NCBI GenBank assembly: GCA_005772955.1
Contig: SXID01000002.1
Coordinates: 42,593-106,592, forward strand
Length of the DNA: 64,000 nucleotides
Source of the DNA: Planctomycetia bacterium
GTDB taxonomy: Bacteria > Planctomycetota > Planctomycetia > Gemmatales > Gemmataceae
Reading direction: 5' to 3'
Shown piece by piece: positions 1 through 7,459 of this stretch. The position numbers and the translations under genes are program-made. Position 1 is the first letter of the stretch; each line of letters starts with the position of its first letter. The notes beneath the pieces were generated by a model, which did no database searches, was not told the DNA's origin, and saw only the letters and a list, made by a program, of their open reading frames with translations.

Positions 1-1
1 G

Positions 2-760
2 GAACAGCCGTTCGACCGGGCCGCGTTCGCGCAGTGGCGGTGCTTGTGGCCGTTCAGCGGCGGGCCGTTCACCGACATGCTGACGCATCACGTCACGCGA
101 ATGAGTGTTGCGATGGGACTCCGCTTCCCGGCTCGCGTCACCGCGGGTGGCGGGTTGTACCTCGAATACGACGGCCGCGACGTGCCCGACGTGGGAACCG
201 TGGTCGCGGACTACGAGGAAGGTTGTCAACTCGTCGTCACCGCAACGACACTGAGCGGCTACCCAATCGAAGAAGTAATTCGCGGGAGGCTGGGGGCGAT
301 CAAGTTCGTGAAGGGCGGGTTCCAACTCTTCAAGGACGATCCGACACGCGGCGCGAGTTTCCCCTCGCGGATGGAACAGGCGCCCGAACCGGCGTCATTC
401 GAGAGCGTGGAACCGCCACGGAACGACACCGAGGCGCTGTGGGAGAACTTCCTCGAATGTGCGCGGTCGCGTCGGCAAAGCACGTTCAGCCCACCGGACT
501 TGGGCGCGGTGGCCGTCACGACTGCGGCGATGGCCGTGCAGAGCTACCGCACCGGGGAGGCGTTGTTCTGGGATAAAGAGAAACGTGAGATCGTGACCGC
601 CGATTCGACGTGGGCGAAGCGGTGGGAGAAGCGCAGTCAGGAACACGCGAAGCCAAACCAGGTGTTCGGGTGGAGCGGCGGCGATGGCGGCGTTGTGCAG
701 CCGCCGCCGCACCAGTCGCTCTCCGGCCCGTGGGTGAACGGCAAAGACCCGGCAGGGTGA
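2..760 (+). CDS. Gfo/Idh/MocA family oxidoreductase, C-terminal part (5' truncated by window)
   Basis: The open frame enters from the window edge with no start codon, so the N-terminal NAD(P)-binding Rossmann part is missing. The visible 250 or so residues match the C-terminal substrate-binding half of Gfo/Idh/MocA dehydrogenases, which planctomycetes carry in many copies. They show a GGPFTDMLTHHVTRMS helix, antiparallel strands (QLVVTATTLSGYPIEEV), the terminal helix NDTEALWENFLECAR and AAMAVQSYRTGEALFWD. A proline-rich, probably disordered tail follows. The family oxidises or reduces sugars or inositols, but the substrate cannot be read from this fragment. The ORF track starts it at an internal TTG (44), which is only the first start-like codon. 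It converges with the lipoprotein gene downstream, with a perfect hairpin between them. Confidence 0.8.
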   Translation, partial: EQPFDRAAFAQWRCLWPFSGGPFTDMLTHHVTRMSVAMGLRFPARVTAGGGLYLEYDGRDVPDVGTVVADYEEGCQLVVTATTLSGYPIEEVIRGRLGAIKFVKGGFQLFKDDPTRGASFPSRMEQAPEPASFESVEPPRNDTEALWENFLECARSRRQSTFSPPDLGAVAVTTAAMAVQSYRTGEALFWDKEKREIVTADSTWAKRWEKRSQEHAKPNQVFGWSGGDGGVVQPPPHQSLSGPWVNGKDPAG

Positions 761-781
761 ACAAATCCCAAATCTCAAGTA

Positions 782-829
782 ACAAATCCCAAACAGAAGA
801 AGGCGATCCTTCTTCTGTTTGGGATTTGT
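782..829. repeat. Perfect 22-bp inverted repeat between convergent genes
   Basis: Left arm 782-803 and right arm 808-829 are perfect complements around a CGAT loop. The arms begin ACAAATCCCAAACAGAAG and end with the complementary CTTCTGTTTGGGATTTGT. A partial extra copy (AAATCCCAAATCTCAAG) lies just upstream. The position between two converging stop codons fits a bidirectional terminator. The sequence also resembles the dispersed inverted repeats seen elsewhere in this window. Confidence 0.85.
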
Positions 830-831
830 CC

Positions 832-1290
832 TCAGTTCCGTGCGGCACCGAGTGCGTCCGAGGCCGGTCGCGATTGCTGGGCGGGCAGGTTCAGTTTGCC
901 CACGACGGTGTCCGCGGTGCCGAGCATCTCACGCAGGGTCTTGCGGAACATCTCGTACTGCGTTTGCAGCATGTCGCGCTCGCCGGTGCGGGCCCTCACT
1001 TCCGCCTTCAGCGCGTCGCGTTCGGTCGCGGCCACGATCTTGGTTTGTTCCAGTTGGAGTTCCAACTCCTTCTTGGCCTTCGCGCTCTGTTCCTCACTCG
1101 TCGCGAGCTTCTGCCGGAACTGGTCGCGGGCCGCTACCGCACTCCGGTAGTCTTCTTCGAGTTTCTGCACTTTGGCATTCGTGGTCGCGTTGTTCTCCGT
1201 CGTGACCGCGGCGCCCGGCCCCTTCGCGCACCCGTAGGCACCGAGCAGGGTCACGAGCAGGAAGCCGAGAATCTTGTGCGAACGCGCCAT
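832..1290 (-). CDS. Putative coiled-coil lipoprotein
   Basis: A protein of about 152 residues. The ORF track starts 31 codons earlier, but ATG at 1288-1290 has a clear AGGAG nine bases upstream and begins a signal peptide (MARSHKILGF, then a hydrophobic run ending GAYGC). That cysteine could be a lipid attachment site, although AYGC is a poor match to the usual lipobox. After a short Thr/Asn linker the rest is one long charged helix (residues about 38-125) with heptad-like spacing, which suggests a periplasmic coiled coil. I do not recognise a named family. It is convergent with the oxidoreductase gene and separated from rsgA by about 215 bp. Confidence 0.7.
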   Translation of the reverse strand: MARSHKILGFLLVTLLGAYGCAKGPGAAVTTENNATTNAKVQKLEEDYRSAVAARDQFRQKLATSEEQSAKAKKELELQLEQTKIVAATERDALKAEVRARTGERDMLQTQYEMFRKTLREMLGTADTVVGKLNLPAQQSRPASDALGAARN

Positions 1291-1506
1291 GAGTGAATTC
1301 TCCTGGTGAACCGGGCGCTCCGCTCCCCGGTCGGGCGGGCGCCCGGAATATAATGGAGGGCTTCGCTGACTTACGTCAGTCACTCATCCTGCTTCGGCAC
1401 ATGCAGGCTACTCTCTTCACGCAATTTTCCCCAATTTCCGAACCGGTACAGCTTCTCCAATGCAAGTCCGTGCCGAAGGGATCGGTTGTGTGACGTGTAA
1501 CGCCGC

Positions 1507-2715
1507 TCACTCCTCAGCGGGGCCGTGGAAGAGGTTCAGGTAACTGTGGTAGCGGCGACTTGTCACGAACCGGCGGGCGACGGCGTCCTTCACCGCACAA
1601 CTCGTTTCGTGCGTGTGCGTGCAGTCCGGGAACCCGCACAGAGGCACGAATGGTCGGAACTCCGGGAAGTAGCCCTCCATCTCTTCCGGCCGCGCGGCCC
1701 ACAGCGCGAGTTGCCGCACGCCGGGCGTGTCCACCACCCAGCCGCCGAAGTTCAACTTGATGAGCTGCGAATAGGTCGTGGTGTGCCGGCCCTTCTGGTT
1801 CACCTCACTCACGGATTTCACCGCGAGCGCGAGGTCCGGTTGGATCGCGTTCAACAGCGACGACTTGCCCACACCGGATTGCCCGGAGAACACCGTCGAG
1901 CGTCCGCGAAGTTGTTCGCGCAGGCGTTCGATGCCGAACCCGGTGCGGGCGCTGCACAGGAACACCGGGATGCCGAGTTGCGCATACAGGCCGATGAGCG
2001 GTTGCAATTCGACCGCGTCCGCGAGGTCGGACTTGTTCAGGCACAGCACCGGGTTCAGCCCGCCCTGCTGGGCCACCGCGAGGTAACGGTCGATGAGGTG
2101 CGGCTTCAGGTTCGGCTCGACCAGCGACATGACGATGACGAGTTGATCGACGTTCGCGACGACCACGTGTTCCCGGCGCCGGCTCGCACGTGTGAGAACC
2201 CCGTGCCGCGGTTCGACGCGCTCGATCACACCCTCTTCGGGGGCAGAGGACAGCGAACAGAGGTCAGAGGACAGTGAAGACACATCCGTCGGTTCGTCGC
2301 TTTCTGACTTCTGTTTGCTGCCCTCTGCCCGCGCCGGGCGGATCCACACCACGTCGCCCGTGGTTACAACGCTCCGCTCGTCGGTGGCGAGGCTTTTGAG
2401 CAACCGGCGAACGGCACAGCGGAACACGCGTCCGTCGTCGGTTTCCACGACCGACGCCAGTCCGTGAACGCGCAGCACACGCCCGCGGAGGCATTCGTTC
2501 GCGTCCGTCGCGGGCATGCTGGTGCCGTCGTCCGCTTCGGTCTGCATCACAGTGCGGTAGCGCGACAGGCTGCCCTTCGCGCGCACCCGCTCGCCGGACT
2601 GCGCGTCGTCGGCACGGCCGTCGCCTTCCTTGAAGTCGCGGGTGATGTCGTTCTCGCGCGGCGGCTTCTCCCGGTTCTTCCGAAACTCGACGCGCACTTT
2701 CTTCTTCTTGCTCAT
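1507..2715 (-). CDS. rsgA: Ribosome small subunit-dependent GTPase A (RsgA), with in-frame insert
   Basis: A circularly permuted GTPase that assists late 30S ribosome maturation. The G motifs appear in permuted order: NKSD (227-230), P-loop GQSGVGKSS (278-286), and DTPG (329-332). The zinc knuckle C360-x4-C365-x-H367-x5-C373 has the same spacing as in known RsgA. The N-terminus is long and lysine-rich (MSKKKKVRVEFRK), followed by an OB-fold. At 402 residues it is longer than usual (about 300-350). Part of the excess is a low-complexity Ser/Asp/Glu segment (about 129-158), encoded by an inverted repeat inserted in the OB-fold loop between VWIRPA and EGVIERV. The frame is kept, so the protein is probably functional. 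Confidence 0.96.
   Translation of the reverse strand: MSKKKKVRVEFRKNREKPPRENDITRDFKEGDGRADDAQSGERVRAKGSLSRYRTVMQTEADDGTSMPATDANECLRGRVLRVHGLASVVETDDGRVFRCAVRRLLKSLATDERSVVTTGDVVWIRPARAEGSKQKSESDEPTDVSSLSSDLCSLSSAPEEGVIERVEPRHGVLTRASRRREHVVVANVDQLVIVMSLVEPNLKPHLIDRYLAVAQQGGLNPVLCLNKSDLADAVELQPLIGLYAQLGIPVFLCSARTGFGIERLREQLRGRSTVFSGQSGVGKSSLLNAIQPDLALAVKSVSEVNQKGRHTTTYSQLIKLNFGGWVVDTPGVRQLALWAARPEEMEGYFPEFRPFVPLCGFPDCTHTHETSCAVKDAVARRFVTSRRYHSYLNLFHGPAEE
2241..2330. repeat. Imperfect inverted repeat inside rsgA
   Basis: The arms are GGGCAGAGGACAGCGAACAG (left) and, as complement, CTGTTTGCTGCCCTCTGCCC (right), with a few mismatches. The element spans about 90 bp, a multiple of three, so it adds about 30 codons without a frameshift. 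The CAGAGGACAG word also occurs in the intergenic repeat at about 10956-11032, which indicates the same repeat family. Confidence 0.75.
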
Positions 2716-2842
2716 GGTGGAATGTTACACGAGTTGGTCGCGCTCCGCTGCGCGTCGCGGCTACGCGATTGGTGGTTGGTAGATTGACATCCGCCCCCGC
2801 CGCGCTGACACTACACACACCTTCCCCAACAGGAGCCTCTCA

Positions 2843-3859
2843 ATGCGCTGCTTGTTCCCTGTTCTCGCGCTGCTCGCGCTGCCCGCGTTCGCCGCGGCCG
2901 ACGACGTGACCATCACCGTCGGCAAGGACGTGATCGAGTTCAAAGCCGGTACGACCGTGGTCGCGAAGTACGCCACCGCGGAAACGGTCGCCAAGCCGTA
3001 CCTGTACCCGCTGCTCGCGCCCAACGGCGTGCTGCTCACGCGCCCGTGGCCCATGGAAGCGGCCCCGCCGATGGGGACCGTTGACCACCCGCACCAAAAG
3101 TCCGTGTGGTTCTGTCACGGCGACGTGATCCCCGAAGGCATCGAACTGAAGGTGAAGTCGGCGAACAAGGCCGACAAGGGCGTGGACTTCTGGAGCGAAG
3201 CGAAGGACAAAGACGGCCCGCGGCACGGGAAGATCAAGTGCGTGAAGGTCGGCAAGCCGACGCAGCACGCGAAGAACCACGCGAGCGTCGAGACGCACAA
3301 CGAGTGGATCACCCCGGACGGCGTGAAGATCCTGGAAGAAGTGCGCGTGATTCACCTGATCGACGGTAAGGAAGGCCGCACGTTCACGTTCGACATCGTT
3401 CTGAAAGCGACGGTGTGCCCGATCACGTTCGGCGACACCAAAGAGGGTTCGTTCGGTATCCGGGTTCGCGACGAACTGCGGATGGAGAAAAATACGAAGT
3501 ACCTCGGTGGCGACGGGGTGATGACGAACGCCGCAGGGAAGGCCGTGGAGAAAGAGATCTGGGGCTTGCCGAGCGAGTGGGTGGACTACTCCGGGAAGCT
3601 CGATGGCAAGGATGTCGGTGTGACGGTGTTCGACCACCCATCGAACCCGAAGGCGTCGTGGCACGCCCGTGGTTACGGGCTGGTGGCCGCGAACCCGTTC
3701 GGCCGCAACCACAGCGGGTTCCCGTCGCAGAAGGGCAAGGAAGACCTGCTGAAGATCACAAAGGGCGGCGAGATGAAGCTGAAGTACGGCGTGTACGCGC
3801 ACACCGGCGACACCAAGACCGGCAAGGTCGCGGAAGCGTACGAGGCGTTCAAGAAGTGA
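2843..3859 (+). CDS. Secreted PmoA-family (DUF6807) protein
   Basis: 338 residues with a signal peptide (MRCLFPVLALLALPAFAAA) and a mature beta-rich protein. The pattern LLAPNGVLLTRPWPM, then DHPHQKSVWFCHGDV and later DYSGKLDGKDVGVTVFDHPSNP, is characteristic of the planctomycete PmoA-like/DUF6807 family. That family is often found next to oxidoreductases and sugar-processing genes. The biochemical role is unknown, and the name 'methane oxygenase PmoA' for this family is a legacy label that should not be read as methane oxidation. The start is supported by AGGAG seven bases upstream. The gene is divergent from rsgA and convergent with the TPR gene, with a hairpin terminator between. Confidence 0.85.
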   Translation: MRCLFPVLALLALPAFAAADDVTITVGKDVIEFKAGTTVVAKYATAETVAKPYLYPLLAPNGVLLTRPWPMEAAPPMGTVDHPHQKSVWFCHGDVIPEGIELKVKSANKADKGVDFWSEAKDKDGPRHGKIKCVKVGKPTQHAKNHASVETHNEWITPDGVKILEEVRVIHLIDGKEGRTFTFDIVLKATVCPITFGDTKEGSFGIRVRDELRMEKNTKYLGGDGVMTNAAGKAVEKEIWGLPSEWVDYSGKLDGKDVGVTVFDHPSNPKASWHARGYGLVAANPFGRNHSGFPSQKGKEDLLKITKGGEMKLKYGVYAHTGDTKTGKVAEAYEAFKK

Positions 3860-3870
3860 CGCTCGCAATT

Positions 3871-3892
3871 GCGGGTGGGCCTTCCCACCCGC
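3871..3892. terminator. Hairpin between convergent genes
   Basis: A nine-base-pair stem GCGGGTGGG / CCCACCCGC with loop CCTT lies between the stop codons of the PmoA-family gene and the TPR gene. It probably acts as a bidirectional terminator. There is no long T tract. Confidence 0.7.
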
Positions 3893-3899
3893 GTCGCCC

Positions 3900-5153
3900 T
3901 TACGCATTCTCCCCACCGGTGACGCGAGCCGGCTTGCCGTCTTCGTACAGCGTCAGCCGCGTCTGATAGTCGGCGCGGCGTTCCTCGTCTTCGATCAGGT
4001 CCAGCGCCTTCTCCTGCCACTTGATTGCATCATCGAACTCGCCGCACTCGGCACACGCCGCCGCGAGCGTGTCGAGGTATCCCGGTTCGCTCCACTCGGT
4101 CAGTTCACACGCGCGTGTCCCACACTCGCGTGCCCGGTCGCCGTTGCGCACATCTGGATCCGGGCACGTCGCCCAGATCCACGCGAGCTGGTTGAACGTG
4201 CCCGAACTGCGCGGGTCACGCTTCAGTGCGTCCATGTGATCGCGCACCGCAGCGGTGTACTTCTTCATCGCGTAGTGAACGCCGGCGCGGTAATTGTACG
4301 GCATCACCGCGTTCGGCGCGAGTTTCACCGCCTCGTTGAAGTCCGCCAACGCGCCTTCAAGGTTGCCGAGCACTTTTCGCGCGTTTCCGCGAATCTCGTA
4401 CGCCTTCAGCACGCCCGGCATCTGCTTGATGACCTCGTCGGCGTCGGCGTCCGCGCCGGCGTGGTCGCGCACCAAGAACCGGCAGATCGCGCGGCCCAGG
4501 TACGCGAACGGATCGCCCGGCTTTCGCGCGAGCGCCAGCGTGAAGTCTTCGACAGCTTCCGCGTACTCGTTCGCCTGCTGATGAATCGTGGCGCGAAGGT
4601 GGTACGCGTCCGCGTTCTTCGGGTCGGCCGCGATTACCGCCGCCGCGTCGTCCGTGGCCGCCGCGTAGTTTTCGAGGTCGAGGTGAAGTTGTGCGCGCCA
4701 CAACCGGTAGCGTGTCGCGTTCGCGGGGTCGAACGTGATCGCGTTGTTGAAGTCGGCCAGTGCCTTCTCGCTGTCGCCGCGATCCGCGTGGCACCGAGCG
4801 CGCAGCCCGATCAGCCCAACGCGGGTCGGGTCGAGATTCAGCGCGCGGTCGCAGTCGGTGACGGCCTGATCGTACTGCATCTGCGCGAACAGTTCGGCAG
4901 CGCGGTCAGCGTAGAGTTGGGCGTCAGCCGGCGTGAGGCGAATGGCGTGGTCGAGGTCGTTGAGGGCGCGGACGCGGTCGCCCATTTCGAGGTACGCGTG
5001 CGCGCGGAAGCGATACCCGGCGGAATCGCCGGGTCGCAACCGGATGGCGCGCGAGTAGCACTCGACGGCCTCCTGGTAGTCGCCGGCGGTGAGCGCGCGA
5101 TGGCCGCGAGTGAACAAGTCCTGGGCGTCGTCGATGGCGCGGTCGCGTGGCAT
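3900..5153 (-). CDS. Tetratricopeptide-repeat protein
   Basis: 417 residues made almost wholly of about ten TPR units of 34 residues. Examples are the AGDYQEAVECYSRAIRLRPGD and YDQAVTDCDRALNLDP types, with A8/G8, A20 and P32-like positions visible. There is no signal peptide or membrane segment, so it is likely a cytoplasmic scaffold. The last unit (WSEPGYLDTLAAACAECGEFDDAIKWQEKALDL) is typical of planctomycete TPR proteins in which a Sel1/TPR array ends the protein. ATG at 5151-5153 is used. The partner is unknown. The gene is divergent from the WD40 gene with a 134-bp shared upstream region. Confidence 0.9.
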   Translation of the reverse strand: MPRDRAIDDAQDLFTRGHRALTAGDYQEAVECYSRAIRLRPGDSAGYRFRAHAYLEMGDRVRALNDLDHAIRLTPADAQLYADRAAELFAQMQYDQAVTDCDRALNLDPTRVGLIGLRARCHADRGDSEKALADFNNAITFDPANATRYRLWRAQLHLDLENYAAATDDAAAVIAADPKNADAYHLRATIHQQANEYAEAVEDFTLALARKPGDPFAYLGRAICRFLVRDHAGADADADEVIKQMPGVLKAYEIRGNARKVLGNLEGALADFNEAVKLAPNAVMPYNYRAGVHYAMKKYTAAVRDHMDALKRDPRSSGTFNQLAWIWATCPDPDVRNGDRARECGTRACELTEWSEPGYLDTLAAACAECGEFDDAIKWQEKALDLIEDEERRADYQTRLTLYEDGKPARVTGGENA

Positions 5154-5287
5154 GGCGGCTACGTGTGTCCTGAGTAGTCGTGGCGTACCGAATCGTGCGA
5201 ACGGTCATCGGACAGGATCGGCGGCGCGGGCGCCCGGTTCGGGTATCTTATCCGAGACATGCCGCGCAGTGAAACCGAGATGTAGCG

Positions 5288-6205
5288 ATGCAAGTAATCG
5301 AACTGCCCGAACCGAATTTTGAGCCGCTGTCGCTCAGGTTCGCGCCGGACGGGCTGTTGCTCGCGGCGTGGAGTTGGGGGCGTGTGTGCGTCCTCGACAC
5401 TGCGCGCGGAACGGCCGTTGCGATGCTCGGCAAGACAGACGTTGGCCTCGGCTCCCCCGGCGTCGGGTTCACCGCCGACGGGCGCGCGGTCGTCGCGAGT
5501 CAGCACCACGCCAAGCCGCCGGTTCACGTCTACAACCTCGAATCCGGTGAAGTGCTGCGCCAGTGCCCGGAGCTGCACGGGTCCGCCATCGAAGTGGGAC
5601 CGGGCGGGCGGCTCGTCTACCTCACGGTCAACTGGCCCGGCTACTGGGTCGAGATTGTACGCTGGAACCCGCTCACCGGCGAACGCCTGCCCGCGTTCGG
5701 GAAGCACAAGGACTCGCTCAACCAGCTCGCGGTCTCGGCCAACGAGAAGTGGGTCGCGGGGGCGAACGGCGACACCGTTCGCGTCTGGAACCTCGGCGGT
5801 CCCAAGTTGCCGGCACGAGCCACGCGACAATTCACCGCCGACGAATTCACCGCTGAGCACAACCGCCACGGCATCCGCGGACTTGCGATCGCTTCGGACG
5901 GCGCGTTCGTGGCGTTCAACGGGCCGGGCGTGCAGATCGGGAACGTGCGCACGGGCGCATCGTGGACCGTGTCCCCATCTGGAGTGCGTTGGGGTCGAGA
6001 AGTCGCGTTCCACCCGTCGCGCCCGATTCTCGCGTACAGCGGCATGAGTCGTGAGGTCGCGTTCTATGATGCGGTGATGCGTACCGAGTTAAAGCGGTTC
6101 GCGTGGAACATCGGCAACGTGACCGCGACCGCGTTCAGCGAGGACGGGTTGCGCTGTGCCGCCGCGGGCATGGACAAGGTGGTCGTGTGGGACGTGGACT
6201 TGTGA
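5288..6205 (+). CDS. WD40-repeat beta-propeller protein
   Basis: 305 residues without a signal peptide. WD40-like blades recur: LSLRFAPDGLLLAAWSWGRV, LNQLAVSANEKWVAGANGDTVRVWN, VAFHPSRPILAYSGMSREVAFYD and ATAFSEDGLRCAAAGMDKVVVWDVD. About six or seven blades would close one propeller. Gemmata relatives encode many such proteins, presumed to be protein-interaction platforms. The ribosome-binding site is weak (GAAACCGAGA). No enzymatic motif is seen. It faces the TPR gene across a divergent promoter region, which may mean shared regulation but does not prove it. Confidence 0.88.
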   Translation: MQVIELPEPNFEPLSLRFAPDGLLLAAWSWGRVCVLDTARGTAVAMLGKTDVGLGSPGVGFTADGRAVVASQHHAKPPVHVYNLESGEVLRQCPELHGSAIEVGPGGRLVYLTVNWPGYWVEIVRWNPLTGERLPAFGKHKDSLNQLAVSANEKWVAGANGDTVRVWNLGGPKLPARATRQFTADEFTAEHNRHGIRGLAIASDGAFVAFNGPGVQIGNVRTGASWTVSPSGVRWGREVAFHPSRPILAYSGMSREVAFYDAVMRTELKRFAWNIGNVTATAFSEDGLRCAAAGMDKVVVWDVDL

Positions 6206-6311
6206 CCCGCGCTTTTCCTGGGAGCGTGGACGTCCCGCCTATACCACAACAAGACCCGCCTTCGGGGGAGATTATCTTCACGCCGTTGTCTAACTGAGGA
6301 GGTTCCGTCAG

Positions 6312-6566
6312 ATGAGTTTCGCCGACCGCGTCCGACGCGAGCGCTCCAACAACGTATTCCTCGTGCGCGGCAACGACTCGACTGGCCGTCCCGCGTGGTA
6401 CTTCCTGCTGGTCGATCCGGCGAAACGTGCTGCGTTCCGCAAGGCCGCGGCGGACCAACTCGAACTGAACGCGTACGGGCGCATCATCGCGTCCGGGTAT
6501 GGCACGGGCCCGCCTGAAGTCGTGCGCGAGCGCATGAAGACCGAGTACGGCTTCACTGGCGAGTGA
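6312..6566 (+). CDS. Small conserved-looking 84-residue protein
   Basis: A compact soluble protein starting MSFADRVRRERSNNVFLVRG, preceded by a strong GAGGAGG site, so it is very likely expressed. It has an alternating beta pattern (VFLVRGNDSTGRPAWYFLLVD), a helix (KRAAFRKAAAD), then YGRIIASGYGTGPPEVVRERMKTEYGF. The arrangement looks like a small alpha/beta domain. I do not recognise the family with certainty and see no catalytic or metal-binding motif. The hydrolase-fold gene lies 115 bp downstream on the same strand. Confidence 0.75.
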   Translation: MSFADRVRRERSNNVFLVRGNDSTGRPAWYFLLVDPAKRAAFRKAAADQLELNAYGRIIASGYGTGPPEVVRERMKTEYGFTGE

Positions 6567-6681
6567 GGGTCGGGTGTCTTCCCTGAGAATCGTGCCGGCT
6601 CCTCGCCCGGTCTTCAGACTCGTTCCCCTCACCGCTCGCTCACACAAGAGGGGCGAGCCGAGATAAGACGGAGCATCTCCC

Positions 6682-7413
6682 ATGCTCGACGGCTGGACGC
6701 GAACCACTATTGGCACGAAGCCCGCTGACGTGTTCGACTCACCCGGCGCACTTCCGCAAGCACTCCTCTACCTCCATTCACTCGCGGAAGAATCGCCCGC
6801 GACCGACGCGACCTTCACCGCCCTCTTGCGGCAACACCGGTTGCGGTGTGTCGTGCCGCACGGTGGTCCGTGCTGGTGGGCTAATCGTGTCTGTGCCGAC
6901 TTCGATCCCGAACTCACGCCGGAACGCTACTTGTTCGACGCGGTCGTGCCGTGGTGTGAAGCCACGTGGCAACTCGGGCCGCGTGCGCTTGCGATTGCGG
7001 GCGTGGAGATGGGCGGGCAGGGCGCGGTGCGACTCGCGTTCAAGCACCCGGAGCGATTCCCAATTGCCGCAAGCATTTCCGGCGCGTTCGACAGCCAGGA
7101 CTGGTATGGTCGCGGTACGCCGCTCGACGAGATGTACGACAGCCGCGAGCGTGCCCGTCAGGACACGGCAGTGCTTCACATCCACGCGCACCGCTGGCCG
7201 CCGCACCTGTGGTTCTGCTGCGTGCCGACCGACGCGGCGTGTTATCGCGGCAACGACCGATTGCACGAGAAGCTCACCGCAATCGGCGTTCCGCACACCG
7301 CCGACATCGACACACACGCGAAACCCGGCGTGCATTACGAAGAGCAGATGGCGGGGCCGATGCTCGCGTTCATTGCCGAGGCACTGGCGAAGGAGTCGAA
7401 GCGGCTAATGTGA
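6682..7413 (+). CDS. Alpha/beta-hydrolase fold protein, probable nucleophile replaced
   Basis: 243 residues with the layout of an esterase-D/carboxylesterase-like alpha/beta hydrolase. The oxyanion-hole region is VVPHGGPCWWAN. The nucleophile elbow reads AIAGVEMGGQGAVRLAFKHP, a candidate acid lies near VPTDAACYRGNDRLHEKL, and a candidate histidine lies at AKPGVHYEEQM. In active relatives the elbow is G-x-S-x-G (GHSMGG); here the serine position is glutamate (GVEMGG). The protein is therefore either a pseudo-enzyme or uses different chemistry. No signal peptide is seen, and WWANR suggests a hydrophobic pocket. The ABC ATPase gene follows after 46 bp on the same strand and may be co-transcribed. 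Confidence 0.78.
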   Translation: MLDGWTRTTIGTKPADVFDSPGALPQALLYLHSLAEESPATDATFTALLRQHRLRCVVPHGGPCWWANRVCADFDPELTPERYLFDAVVPWCEATWQLGPRALAIAGVEMGGQGAVRLAFKHPERFPIAASISGAFDSQDWYGRGTPLDEMYDSRERARQDTAVLHIHAHRWPPHLWFCCVPTDAACYRGNDRLHEKLTAIGVPHTADIDTHAKPGVHYEEQMAGPMLAFIAEALAKESKRLM

Positions 7414-7459
7414 GCGGGTCCGCTCGCTCTTCGCCGCGATCCAGTCGTATACCACCCGG

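Noticed and set aside
2780-2810. TTGACA-like -35 box upstream of the PmoA-family gene
   Set aside because: No convincing -10 element at the right distance in this GC-rich context.
2840-3916. 358-codon minus-strand frame opposite the PmoA-family gene
   Set aside because: The plus frame has a signal peptide, Shine-Dalgarno and family motifs; the minus frame has none.
4236-5177. 313-codon plus-strand frame opposite the TPR gene
   Set aside because: The minus-strand frame shows perfect TPR periodicity; this one does not.
6575-6665. Possible inverted repeat CGGCTCCTCGCCC / GGGGCGAGCCG before the hydrolase-fold gene
   Set aside because: The arms match only in part with an indel; too weak to list with the others.
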